Source: Pontiella desulfatans (GTDB taxonomy: Bacteria; Verrucomicrobiota; Kiritimatiellia; Kiritimatiellales; Pontiellaceae). Taken from it: DNA of 64,000 nucleotides. Each line of letters opens with the position of its first letter. Position 1 is the first letter of the stretch. Under the pieces are notes generated by a model. The model searched no databases, had not been told where the DNA came from, and saw only the letters and a list, made by a program, of their open reading frames with translations. The DNA is taken from positions 2,976,001 to 3,040,000 of the forward strand of contig NZ_CAAHFG010000001.1 of assembly GCF_900890425.1 (NCBI RefSeq). Reading direction: 5' to 3'. Made by a program: the position numbers and the translations under genes. Below are positions 1 through 8,455 of this stretch, one piece after another.

Positions 1-1282
1 GGCTATCCTTGGCTGCGCCTTCGGGAAGCTCCATATCGAGCAAGCTCGCAAACGAGACGAACAGGTCGATTTGCCCCACGGTCGCAGCGGAAACGCCCGG
101 CTTGATTCTGGCCGGCCAGCTGACCACAAACGGTACGCGCGTACCGCCATCGTGCGGCATATACTTTCCGCCACGATACGGACCCGATCCGTCGTGCCCG
201 CGATCGAATTCCTCGCCGGGATTATTTTTTCTATCGATCGTGGCGCCGTCCTCGTAGCCGTCGATATAAACGGGGCCGTTATCGCTACTGAAGACAACAA
301 TTGTATTTTCGAGCACGCCCTTTTCCTTGAGTGCCTTGATGATTTCGCCGACTTTCCAGTCGAACTCGACCATCGAATCGCCGCGCGGACCGAGCTTGGT
401 TTTTCCCTGAAAACGCTTATTGGGCGTACGCGGTGTGTGGATCGCCTGCGACGGGAAGTAGAGGAAAAAGGGCTCGTCTTTTTTCTGCTTGGCAATGAAC
501 TTGCGGGCCTCATCAACCATTACATCCGAGATCGTGTAATCGTCCCAAAGTGCGGCTTTTCCGCCCACCATATGGCCGATACGCCCGATGCCGTTGATCA
601 CGCTGCCGTTGTGGCCTTTGGCGCTTTTCATGGTCGTCATCGCTTCCGGATTGGCTTTCCCATTCGGATATTGCGTGCTGTTCGGCTTATCAGTAATCGG
701 CTTGCCGGAGATATAGATCGGGTCGTTCGGATCCAGATTCACTACGCGGTGATTCCGCAAAAAGACACACGGCACGCGGTCGTTCGTGCTCGGGATCAGG
801 AAGGAATAATCGAATCCGATTTCGAGCGGCCCCGGCTTCACTTCGCCATTCCAGTCCGCATTACCAACACGGCCTTCGCCGGGGCCGATACCCAAGTGCC
901 ATTTACCGATAACGGCGGTGTTGTAGCCCGCTTTTTTGAACAGGTCCGGCAGGGTGAAGGTGTCCGGCTGAATGGCAAGCGGGCCACCCGGAGCAATAAC
1001 GCTCAATCCGCTGCGAAGCGGATGCGATCCGGTCAGCATCGCAAAGCGTGAAGGCGAGCAAACCGAAGAGGAGCAGTGTCCGTCGGTGAAGATGATGCCG
1101 CGTTTCGCGAGGGCATCAATATTCGGGGTCGGAATCAGTTTAGAACCGCCATATCCGACATCGCCGCATCCGACGTCATCGCCGTAAAGAATCACTACAT
1201 TGGGGCGCGGCGCGGCCAGCGTTGAAAGCGCACCCATCCACATCATTGCGACTAATGCCGCGGTCATCGTTTTTTTCATCAT
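1..1282 (-). CDS. Sulfatase, arylsulfatase type (3' end outside window)
   Basis: Exported sulfatase that should hydrolyse sulfate esters on a polysaccharide; it runs off the left edge, so the C-terminal part is missing. The ATG at 1282 follows AGGAG by about six bases. Residues 1-24 form a Sec signal peptide ending near LAA. The metal-binding pair YGDD is at about 33-36, and the formylglycine motif CSPSR has its Cys at about residue 75. Farther on comes the family-typical VPFVVSWPA segment followed by a sulfatase domain end. The sequence around the active site resembles the sulfatase at 8456-10099, so they are probably the same subfamily. A REPIN but no palindromic promoter separates it from the gene at 1401-2900, so it may be the last gene of that unit. 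Confidence 0.9.
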   Translation of the reverse strand, partial: MMKKTMTAALVAMMWMGALSTLAAPRPNVVILYGDDVGCGDVGYGGSKLIPTPNIDALAKRGIIFTDGHCSSSVCSPSRFAMLTGSHPLRSGLSVIAPGGPLAIQPDTFTLPDLFKKAGYNTAVIGKWHLGIGPGEGRVGNADWNGEVKPGPLEIGFDYSFLIPSTNDRVPCVFLRNHRVVNLDPNDPIYISGKPITDKPNSTQYPNGKANPEAMTTMKSAKGHNGSVINGIGRIGHMVGGKAALWDDYTISDVMVDEARKFIAKQKKDEPFFLYFPSQAIHTPRTPNKRFQGKTKLGPRGDSMVEFDWKVGEIIKALKEKGVLENTIVVFSSDNGPVYIDGYEDGATIDRKNNPGEEFDRGHDGSGPYRGGKYMPHDGGTRVPFVVSWPARIKPGVSAATVGQIDLFVSFASLLDMELPEGAAKDS

Positions 1283-1317
1283 ACCTATCTCCTATTCATC
1301 CTTTTGATTCTTCCCAT

Positions 1318-1396
1318 AAGTATGTTGTTCCGCCTTCAGGCGGCTCGCTTGAGCAGCTCTGCGGAATGGCCGCCTAAAGGCGGAACAACATGCCTT
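1318..1396. repeat. REPIN (inverted pair of REP hairpins)
   Basis: Two inverted REP copies. The left arm reads AAGTATGTTGTTCCGCC then TTCAGGCGGC; the right arm reads GCCGCCTAAAGGCGG then AACAACATGCCTT. It fills most of the space between the stop of the sulfatase at 1401-2900 and the start of the next gene. It is the same family as the repeats flanking the RAYT gene at 29982-30578. Confidence 0.85.
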
Positions 1397-1400
1397 CCCC

Positions 1401-2900
1401 CTACTCTTTTGCCTTTTTATTCTTTTTGGCCTTCATCTTTTCGAGATTCTTTGCGCTCAGTTTGCGCTCTGTTCCCGGACCGTCTTTCGGGATTCCGGTT
1501 TTACGATCCAGATATCCCTTATAATGACCGGCGCCTTTGAACGGATAATCGCCCACCTTAACCAACTCCTCTTTCAGCCGTTCTGCCATCTTCGTCTGAA
1601 GCGCTTTTGCTTCCGGATTTCCATACAGATTGTTCATTTGATACGGATCTTTTTCGCAATCGAACAGGAGTTTTTCTCCGTTATCCGCCTGCTCGGCATA
1701 CCAGTAGCGGGCGGTGCGAACGCCGCGGTACGGGATGCGTAAAGTCGATTGAGGCTTGATCTGCATCGTCAATGCCGCGCGGCCGATCTCTTTGCCCGGT
1801 TCTTTAATCAATACCGAAAGGTCTTCGCCTTCAATCGTGTCCGGGATCTCAATATCCGTCAGCGCGAGCAAGGTCGGCAGAATATCGGGCGTATTGAGCG
1901 GGGTTTTAATTTTCCGCGCTTTTCCGTCAGTCAACGGAGGATAGCGGAACAGGAACGGAACCAGGTTCGCCTCATCATACGGATGGAGCTTTGCGCTGGG
2001 TACTTTCCCGTGCGAGCCCATCATTTCGCCGTGATCAGACGTGAAAACAACGATCGTATTGTCTGCGATCCCCAGCTCATCCAGAGTATCCATCAAATCG
2101 CCAACACATTTATCGATGGCGGTACAGTGTCCGTAATAGCCTTGCAGCTCCTCGCGGACTTTGGCTTCCGGATATTTTTCCGTGAACTCAACATTCGGAC
2201 GCAACTTCAACGATTCCGGCGGATAGAGTGCCTTCAAATCCTCGGGCGCCGATTTATGCGGGAAGTGCGGACCGCCGAACGAGAAGAAGAAGAGGAACGG
2301 TTTGTCGTCGGTCGCATGCTTGCGGATGTAGGCCTGCGCGTCTTTCGTTTGAGCATACGCATCGTAGCCGTCCCACATTTTGATCTTCGGGTCGTTGTTA
2401 TCGTAATATTGCGATTGCTTATAGACGTGTGTGCATTCGAGCACTTTCCAGTAATCGAAACCCTGACGGCGTTCCGGCGGGATATAGCTTTTGCGGCCGT
2501 GTCCGTCGAGATGCCATTTGCCGATATAGGCCGTATTGTAGCCCGCCGCTTTGAAGAGTTCGCCCATCGTGATCTCTTCGGCCGGCAGATAGAGGTCGTT
2601 GGCATACATTCCCGTGCTGAGCGGAAAACGTCCGGTCAGCAGTGCGGCACGATACGGCGTGCAAATCGCGCAGACCGAAACCGTCGTATCAAAATTGATG
2701 CCCTCTTCGGCGAGTTTATCGAGACGCGGCGTTTTCACATTCGGATCGCCCGCATAGCCCAGTGCCTGCGCCCGCCATTGATCGGTCAGAATAAACAACA
2801 CATTGGGCTTCTTTGCGGAAGACGCCGAAAATGCGCTCGCCAAACAAAGCGCACCAATAATCACTCGCCGCCGAAGGGCGGAACAACACAGCGTATTCAT
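1401..2900 (-). CDS. Sulfatase (CTPYR motif), Sec-exported
   Basis: A 499-residue sulfatase. The ATG at 2900 has AGAGGA upstream. The formylglycine motif CTPYR has Cys at about residue 80; the TDQW metal site is at 39-42; GKWHLDG and FTSDHGEMMG are further sulfatase core motifs. The active-site region (CTPYRA, LLTGR, STG) matches the Tat-exported sulfatase at 53271-54695, so the two are one subfamily with different export routes. Residues about 4-13 of the signal peptide (LCCSALRRRV) are encoded by a REP repeat, and RRVIIGALC recurs in the sulfatase at 8456-10099. The C-terminus is a lysine-rich tail (KAKKNKKAKE). It heads its own unit under palindromic promoter site 1. Confidence 0.93.
   Translation of the reverse strand: MNTLCCSALRRRVIIGALCLASAFSASSAKKPNVLFILTDQWRAQALGYAGDPNVKTPRLDKLAEEGINFDTTVSVCAICTPYRAALLTGRFPLSTGMYANDLYLPAEEITMGELFKAAGYNTAYIGKWHLDGHGRKSYIPPERRQGFDYWKVLECTHVYKQSQYYDNNDPKIKMWDGYDAYAQTKDAQAYIRKHATDDKPFLFFFSFGGPHFPHKSAPEDLKALYPPESLKLRPNVEFTEKYPEAKVREELQGYYGHCTAIDKCVGDLMDTLDELGIADNTIVVFTSDHGEMMGSHGKVPSAKLHPYDEANLVPFLFRYPPLTDGKARKIKTPLNTPDILPTLLALTDIEIPDTIEGEDLSVLIKEPGKEIGRAALTMQIKPQSTLRIPYRGVRTARYWYAEQADNGEKLLFDCEKDPYQMNNLYGNPEAKALQTKMAERLKEELVKVGDYPFKGAGHYKGYLDRKTGIPKDGPGTERKLSAKNLEKMKAKKNKKAKE
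2864..2893 (-). repeat. REP hairpin inside a signal-peptide coding region
   Basis: The stem GCCGCC/GGCGG followed by AACAACAC on the plus strand is a diverged REP copy lying wholly within codons about 3-12 of the sulfatase at 1401-2900. It encodes the basic n-region, including three consecutive arginines. Confidence 0.8.
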
Positions 2901-2942
2901 ATTTAAGTCCTCTGATAGGGATTTTGATAAAAAACAGCATTC

Positions 2943-2988
2943 ATTATGCCTGACTCATAAAACCGCGCAACCTGCTGAAATCAGTAGG
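2943..2988 (-). promoter_or_regulatory. Palindromic promoter site 1
   Basis: The palindrome (2971-2988, CCTGCTGAAATCAGTAGG on the plus strand) directly abuts a -35-like TTGCGC (2965-2970); 16 bp further is a -10-like CATAAT (2943-2948). The start codon of the sulfatase at 1401-2900 is 42 bases below the -10. Confidence 0.75.
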
Positions 2989-3034
2989 GGTAAAACGCAT
3001 GGGGGTGACTTTACTCTGCGAGCTACGTCTCTTT

Positions 3035-4702
3035 CTACCCCCGTTTAATCCGTTGAGCATTTTCAGCAAATATCTTGTTTTGCTCCGCTGTAAGGATTTT
3101 AAATATCTGTTTTTTACGTCCTTTAGTGGCAACGGCCCTTGCCTTCTTATCCATTCCGGTCACATCGACCTCGGTGGCAAGGATATTCGCCTTCTGCTCT
3201 TCACTTAACTCAATGCCTGCATACAAAGGATTCGAGAAATCTGAAAGTCCGGATCTCTTTTCGGGTTCGGTCGGGGCCGGAACCGTGGATTTCTCTGGTT
3301 CCGGATTTGAGGGCGTGGATTCCGGCTGCGGTACCGGGATAACCGCTTCGGGCGCGGATTCCGGCTGCGGTGCCGGGGCAACCGCTTCGGGCGCGGAAGA
3401 GGCATTGAAGCGGATGGCGTCGAGGCCCTCGAGCCGCTTGTAGTCGCCATCCAGATCGTTGGTCAGCGTCTTGAACTTTCCGATGGGCGCATTGTTCGCC
3501 TTGGTCGTGAAATGGACGACGTTGAAGGAAAACTTATCCTTCTTTTTCTTCACGCCGCTGCGGATCTGGCTCCCGGCCCCATTGGCATGCTTTTTCCGGA
3601 CGGCTTTCATGCCTTCCTCGACCTCGCCGGGACCATATTGATGCTTCTTTTTATTGCCGGGCGGGAATTTGGTACCGGGCACATAGGTGTTGACGATCGC
3701 GCGTGTACTGGGCAGCACCTTCGGCGGCAATCCCTTCTCGCGCCGCTGACGGTTTTCCTCCGCAAACATACGCTTGGCCTTCTCGACCGCTTCCTTGAAC
3801 TGCGCCATTTTGGATTCCGACCACGCTTTCCCCTCAAAAACCTCCTTCACATAATGCAAGGCGCCCCAGCCTTCCGTGAGTACAAACACGGTATCGGCCT
3901 GTTGCTGCATCGCGATCAAGGCGGAACGGAGCCAGTAGCTGGCGCTGCGCAGCGGTGGTTCCGCAACGTCGGTCCTGGTTAAGCCCATGCCACCGGATCC
4001 GAGGGTGCTGGGGCCGTAGTCCCGGTTTCCCATCCCCGGCTTGAATTGGTTCAAGGGGCGCAACCACTTCTCGGCTTTGGCCACGTTGCCCGGGGTGGCC
4101 GACACCATCTTGGGAAACAGCAGATAGGTACCGCTCTTGCTGTAGACGGAAATGTTGAAGAGGGTTGTGTCGGGCAGGTTTTCGACAATGGCCAGCAGCT
4201 CGTTCTTGATAATGTTGAAGGCAGGGATGCCGCCGCGCTCATCCACCATCATGGAGGGGCCGCAATCCAGAATCAGGAAGACCTTTTCCCCGCGACTCTT
4301 CAGGCCGAAAATATTGATTTCCGGCATGGTGAATCCCAAGCTTCCCGCACCGCCCAATCCGTCACCGGCCGAACCAAGCCCGCCCTTGACGCCCGTAATT
4401 TCGGGCATCTTGATATCAGGAATGGGCTGATTAAGTTTGGGTTGCACAACAAGGCGCTTGCGCAACTTGGGCTTCTGCACTTTTTTCTTATTAATGTTCA
4501 CCGGAACCTGAAGCTTTTTGAGCGCCATTTTCGGGCGTTTCACCTTTTTCGCTTCAAAGATCTGATCCTCTTTCGTTATGACGGTAACCGCCACAAATGA
4601 AAGCGCAACAACGATAAGCACGGCATGGATCCCCAGACTCACCAGGGCGGCGCTCGACTTGGCATGCTTTGCGAAATAACGACGTTTAGGTCTTTGTTCC
4701 AT
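3035..4702 (-). CDS. TonB-type membrane anchor fused to a von Willebrand A-like domain
   Basis: A 555-residue protein. A short basic cytoplasmic N-terminus is followed by one membrane helix at about 18-42 containing SLGIH, the S-x3-H spacing (Ser22, His26) found in TonB anchors. A lysine/proline-rich linker follows (about 50-105), then a glycine-rich stretch. The vWA-like domain starts about 140; its MIDAS position reads DCGPS (Asp146) instead of DxSxS. Proline/glutamate repeats (PEAVAPAPQPES and PEAVIPVPQPES) lie near residues 440-490, and a charged helical C-terminus has EEQKANILA and LTAEQNKIF. The function is unknown; a periplasm-spanning structural or energy-transducing role is inference. 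It is monocistronic under site 2. Confidence 0.8.
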   Translation of the reverse strand: MEQRPKRRYFAKHAKSSAALVSLGIHAVLIVVALSFVAVTVITKEDQIFEAKKVKRPKMALKKLQVPVNINKKKVQKPKLRKRLVVQPKLNQPIPDIKMPEITGVKGGLGSAGDGLGGAGSLGFTMPEINIFGLKSRGEKVFLILDCGPSMMVDERGGIPAFNIIKNELLAIVENLPDTTLFNISVYSKSGTYLLFPKMVSATPGNVAKAEKWLRPLNQFKPGMGNRDYGPSTLGSGGMGLTRTDVAEPPLRSASYWLRSALIAMQQQADTVFVLTEGWGALHYVKEVFEGKAWSESKMAQFKEAVEKAKRMFAEENRQRREKGLPPKVLPSTRAIVNTYVPGTKFPPGNKKKHQYGPGEVEEGMKAVRKKHANGAGSQIRSGVKKKKDKFSFNVVHFTTKANNAPIGKFKTLTNDLDGDYKRLEGLDAIRFNASSAPEAVAPAPQPESAPEAVIPVPQPESTPSNPEPEKSTVPAPTEPEKRSGLSDFSNPLYAGIELSEEQKANILATEVDVTGMDKKARAVATKGRKKQIFKILTAEQNKIFAENAQRIKRG

Positions 4703-4759
4703 TCTCCCACACCCTACTCAGATCCAGATTCTTCAAACTTTCCAACGAAAACAGCGTTT

Positions 4760-4805
4760 AATATACCCGACCTGAAAAACCGCACAACCTGCTGAAATCA
4801 GTAGG
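4760..4805 (-). promoter_or_regulatory. Palindromic promoter site 2
   Basis: Palindrome 4788-4805 (CCTGCTGAAATCAGTAGG), -35-like TTGTGC at 4782-4787, 16-bp spacer, -10 TATATT at 4760-4765. It drives the vWA gene, whose start is 57 bases below the -10. A REP hairpin begins just upstream. Confidence 0.8.
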
Positions 4806-4811
4806 GTATGA

Positions 4812-4840
4812 AAAGGTATGTTGTCCCGCCTTTAGGCGGC
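4812..4840. repeat. REP hairpin next to promoter site 2
   Basis: AAAGGTATGTTGTCCCGCC then TTTAGGCGGC. It starts about 7-10 bases from the palindrome and leads into a degenerate partner arm that overlaps the 3' flank of the next gene (4841-4925). Confidence 0.85.
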
Positions 4841-4931
4841 TCGGTTGAGTGGCTTTGCGGTCAACCCTGCAGCGGCGGCGATGCCTCCGCTATTTCTTCT
4901 TCGATCTTCGGGAAGCCTTTTGGGACGGCTT

Positions 4932-7835
4932 TTATTCATTAACCTGCTGGGTCTTCTGCATTTCAACTTTGATCTTGTAGAACGCACTGCTCTCCAGCGA
5001 ATGAACGGCGTCCGTGAAGGCGGCATCGGGATGAACGATGTTGGTTGCCCACGGCTCAAACGGCACAAACAGGTTTGTGGTTCCCCAAACACTGTAGACA
5101 CGGCCGGTGACCGCATTCCACTGAAGGATGAATTTGGAATCCCCGGTCGTCGTCGAGGTCGCGGGTATGGTGGTGGTGGCACCAGCAACGGTGTACCTGA
5201 AATACACCGTATCGTCATTCTCTTTATCAGACGACCAAATCCAGTGCGCAGGGGTATTTGTAGGCATTCCGACAACTTGATACCTATATGGGCTTACACC
5301 ATATGCGCCATAATCAGTAGCATTCGTCCAGCCTGAGTCATCAAAGGTCTGGTCTTGCCAATTCGTCGGGCCGCTTAAACTTACTTTCCAGTCCGTACTG
5401 GTGCCTATGACGCTTTCACCCACTTCCAGCTCTGCCATTAAGCATCCTGCACCTCCACCAGAATCTATTGCTTTTACGGCAATCACATCGCCGTTATCAA
5501 GATCGGGATAATAGCTTTCAGCTGACTTCCACCCGCCCGCTGAACCCAGATATTCACCATTTACCCATATCTCATATTCATTATCACATGAGCTTGTGAT
5601 TTTCCCCGACCCCACCGCCGGGCTCGGCGTGATGGGGATCGTGTTGGTGGGTGTTGTCGGGGCGCCGACGACGGTCACGTTGTCGAAAGTCGCGGTGCAG
5701 AGCGTGCCGGTGGTGTGCGATGTTACGCTCAGCCCCATGCAGATATCGTCCTGCATGGAGATGCTCTGCGTGCCGATCTGGTTCCAATTGGTCCCGTTGC
5801 TCGAACTGTATCCCGTGAACGTGTCGTTGCTGCGCACCACCTTTACCCAGTACGGCACAACCATGCCGTCGCCCGGCGTCGTATTCCCGCTGCTGCCGTC
5901 GGTGGCCGTCCGGTACTGGAAGCTCGATCCGTTGCCGATGGTGATACTCTGACACGCGTGCTTGGAACCCGCAGCAACCGTCTCGCGGATCATCACGCCG
6001 GCCTCCGCCCAGGCGTTGGAGGCATCATGGTTGACCACACGCGCCTGGATCTCGCCGTCGCCGCTCAACGTCTGATGGAGATAGTGGAAGTTGTCCGCGG
6101 TGCCCCCGATGTCGTCGCCGGCGCCGATCACGGTGAACGTGCCGCCCGTGTGACTGGCGCCGCCCGCTGCGCCCGGAGCGCCAACGTCCTGGTTCCACCA
6201 GGGAGAGGGCAGACCGTCGATCATGGTTCTGAACTCTTCAGATTCCAAAACCTTCATCATGGTGTTCATTTGCGAGTATTGCAGTGTTTCCGGGCCGAGG
6301 TAGGTCGGATACGTGTGCCAGCCCGAAAACATAAGATCGGTCCCCGGATGGATGTTTGCCTGTGCAAAGCCCTTAAACATAGCCCTGATAGCCAGTTGGC
6401 AGTAGAGGTCGGAGTGGCCACCGAAGGACTTGCCTACCAGAAAGATACCGGTATCAACGCCGCGATCATGGAGGTACGCAAAGGCCTGGCGCATCCGTTC
6501 AAGGCAATGGAGTTCTGGATCGAGCATCGCACTAGTGTCCAGTTTCGTGCCCAACAGAAAATTCGATTCCGCGACTACGTGTGGCGTCGAACAAAAGCGC
6601 GAGAGCACGACTCCGTTGTTGGTGCATTCCTCCAATAAGATGTCTATGTAGTCTCTGAAAAATAATGGGGGGACATACTCACTGACATTCATGTCATTCG
6701 TGCCATACCCCTCATACTCGAACGCGAAAGTAGCCATTAAGCTTTCGTTTATGCCGTGTTCGACACCGGGGAATGCGGTCTGTAACTCTTTAAATGCATC
6801 TGCAATTATGGCACATATATTTGTCACATCATCCAGCTCCACTCTCATATCGGGACCCCAACAATTAGCTAAAAATTCCAGATCGCCGCTTGCATAACCT
6901 TTGTTAATGCCATATTCGTTCGTATCTACACCGGCCAGAGAAGAAACCGTCGAAGCCGAATCGGCAAAAGACGCAGTGGCGACAAGGATATCTGTAGCTT
7001 CAGGGGTGAAAGTCCATTTCGACCCGGTTTTATGGTTCGACCAGCACCATTGATTTTCCTCATAAAAAACACCGATGAAGTGGTCCGCATTGTCAGGATA
7101 AGGAGATGAAGCGGGGAACCCCGTGCCGAAACGAGTATGTATGCTTTCAGCGCTGTACATAATATATCCGTTCCTATTAGAAGTACTGGTAGAATCATCA
7201 ACTTTAATGCCGAAATTGAGGTCTCCTGCCGAAATACTATTGGTGTCCCCGTTGGGAATAAAGTAGGTGCCATCTATTGCAAATTCACCGGAACTCTTCC
7301 GGGATGTCACCGCATTTTTGCAAGCTTTCCCAAAAATGCCGTCACACTGCGTAGCGTCGACGTTTCCGCCAAGGTCCACCCACCGTTGAAGTAACGGGAT
7401 CTCCACTCTCTGCTGATACGCCGCGCCCGTTTCGAATTCGTCGGGGGCTATTCTTATGAGACTATAGCCTGACATCCCAAATCCTGTCTTCAGATCATGT
7501 TCATCTATGAAATTGATCAGTTCCGTTAAAATAGCGTCAGAGGTATTAATCGGATTTGTTTTTAGAATGGATATGTTCAACCATATCGAATCGACATGCT
7601 GAAAAGACTTCGGCCAGTTCTTCTCGACGTCAAGGAGCATGGCGAGATTGTTCGTGGTCCATGCCGGGCCATCCCCAGCCTGCGGGGTAAAGCCGACCTC
7701 CATTTCAGCATATGCGGCAAGCGGACCGCACAGGATCATACTCATAAAAACACTCAGAATCAGGCCATATCTTCTACCCCGCAAAACGACATCCAGACCA
7801 CTCATCTTGATATGATTTCTTCCTCTGCTGCTCAT
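4932..7835 (-). CDS. Large secreted modular protein with lectin-like and jelly-roll domains
   Basis: A 967-residue exported protein. An alternative start is the ATG at 7805; both give a signal peptide ending near AAYA. The N-terminal half (about 45-590) was not recognised; it begins with segments that look like a TIM-barrel (DSIWLNISIL, KTGFGMSGYSLI) and may be catalytic. Residues about 595-745 look like a concanavalin-type lectin module (AEAGVMIRET, then YWVKVVRSND). Residues about 765-890 resemble a GH2-like jelly roll (EYEIWVNGEYLG, then WQDQTFDDSGW). The last 80 residues are a small C-terminal module (LQWNAVTGRVYSVWGTTNL) also seen at the end of the protein at 26258-27844. It is the only gene of the unit under site 3. 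Confidence 0.75.
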   Translation of the reverse strand: MSSRGRNHIKMSGLDVVLRGRRYGLILSVFMSMILCGPLAAYAEMEVGFTPQAGDGPAWTTNNLAMLLDVEKNWPKSFQHVDSIWLNISILKTNPINTSDAILTELINFIDEHDLKTGFGMSGYSLIRIAPDEFETGAAYQQRVEIPLLQRWVDLGGNVDATQCDGIFGKACKNAVTSRKSSGEFAIDGTYFIPNGDTNSISAGDLNFGIKVDDSTSTSNRNGYIMYSAESIHTRFGTGFPASSPYPDNADHFIGVFYEENQWCWSNHKTGSKWTFTPEATDILVATASFADSASTVSSLAGVDTNEYGINKGYASGDLEFLANCWGPDMRVELDDVTNICAIIADAFKELQTAFPGVEHGINESLMATFAFEYEGYGTNDMNVSEYVPPLFFRDYIDILLEECTNNGVVLSRFCSTPHVVAESNFLLGTKLDTSAMLDPELHCLERMRQAFAYLHDRGVDTGIFLVGKSFGGHSDLYCQLAIRAMFKGFAQANIHPGTDLMFSGWHTYPTYLGPETLQYSQMNTMMKVLESEEFRTMIDGLPSPWWNQDVGAPGAAGGASHTGGTFTVIGAGDDIGGTADNFHYLHQTLSGDGEIQARVVNHDASNAWAEAGVMIRETVAAGSKHACQSITIGNGSSFQYRTATDGSSGNTTPGDGMVVPYWVKVVRSNDTFTGYSSSNGTNWNQIGTQSISMQDDICMGLSVTSHTTGTLCTATFDNVTVVGAPTTPTNTIPITPSPAVGSGKITSSCDNEYEIWVNGEYLGSAGGWKSAESYYPDLDNGDVIAVKAIDSGGGAGCLMAELEVGESVIGTSTDWKVSLSGPTNWQDQTFDDSGWTNATDYGAYGVSPYRYQVVGMPTNTPAHWIWSSDKENDDTVYFRYTVAGATTTIPATSTTTGDSKFILQWNAVTGRVYSVWGTTNLFVPFEPWATNIVHPDAAFTDAVHSLESSAFYKIKVEMQKTQQVNE

Positions 7836-7883
7836 GGTTATACTTTACTCTTTTTACACTGTTTTTCAATAAAAACTGTGGTC

Positions 7884-7929
7884 AGTATACCCGATTCAGC
7901 AGGCCGCGTAACCTACTGAAATCAGTAGG
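7884..7929 (-). promoter_or_regulatory. Palindromic promoter site 3
   Basis: Perfect palindrome CCTACTGAAATCAGTAGG at 7912-7929, -35-like TTACGC at 7906-7911, 16-bp spacer, -10 TATACT at 7884-7889. It drives the gene at 4932-7835. Confidence 0.8.
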
Positions 7930-7936
7930 GGTAATA

Positions 7937-8052
7937 CCGTATGTTGTCCCGCCTTTCGTGTCCGCCATAGCTCGCAGAGCGACGGCTGGAAGGCGGCCAT
8001 TCCGCAAAGCCGCTCAACCGAGCCGCCTAAAGGCGGGACAACGTACCTTTTC
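7937..8052. repeat. REPIN with one long-loop arm, next to site 3
   Basis: The left arm starts GTATGTTGTCCCGCC but carries the long-loop variant, in which CCGCCTTTCGTG and a complementary GGAAGGCGG enclose an inner stem. The right arm is the short form ending GGGACAACGTACC. The same long-loop variant occurs at 20879-20940 and 60096-60157. Confidence 0.8.
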
Positions 8053-8455
8053 ATGCGACGGCTGTTAGGAGCCGCAAAACGCAAAAAATCAACCTTTCCA
8101 ACCCCTGGAACAGATTCTTACAGACATTGGAAAAATGGAACTCAGCTTTTCCAAGCATTGGAAAAACGAAGGCCAAAGTTTCCAGGGAGGTTGAAAGAGG
8201 TTCACCACGGAACACGCTGAAAACACGGAAGGTTCCAAGGGAGGGCTGCAAAACGTAGAGGCGGTGCGGGCTCATGTTTTGACCGCGAATCACGCCAATT
8301 CCCGCGAAAAAATCCCCTCCTCCGGCTTCAACGACTTTAACGATTTACCGGGCGCCAGCTTTTGAACCGCAAAAACCGGAACTGAAAACTCGAAATGACG
8401 AATTAAGCGGCCCGACCATTTCAGCTTTTTATGGCTTTCGCTCTCATGATTTGCC
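8053..8455. other. Intergenic region with TTCCAA/TTGGAA palindromes
   Basis: No gene is supported in these 403 bases. Two short palindromes are visible, CTTTCCAACCCCTGGAACAG (8094-8113) and CTTTTCCAAGCATTGGAAAA (8146-8165); similar copies lie at 17745-17765 and 24931-24949. A phrase of the type ACCGCGAATCACGCCAATT near 8284 resembles the repeat at 25984-26137. Confidence 0.6.

Noticed and set aside
3001-3043. GGGGGT/ACCCCC inverted repeat after the vWA gene
   Set aside because: The stem is six pairs with a 30-base loop and no T run; not a convincing terminator.
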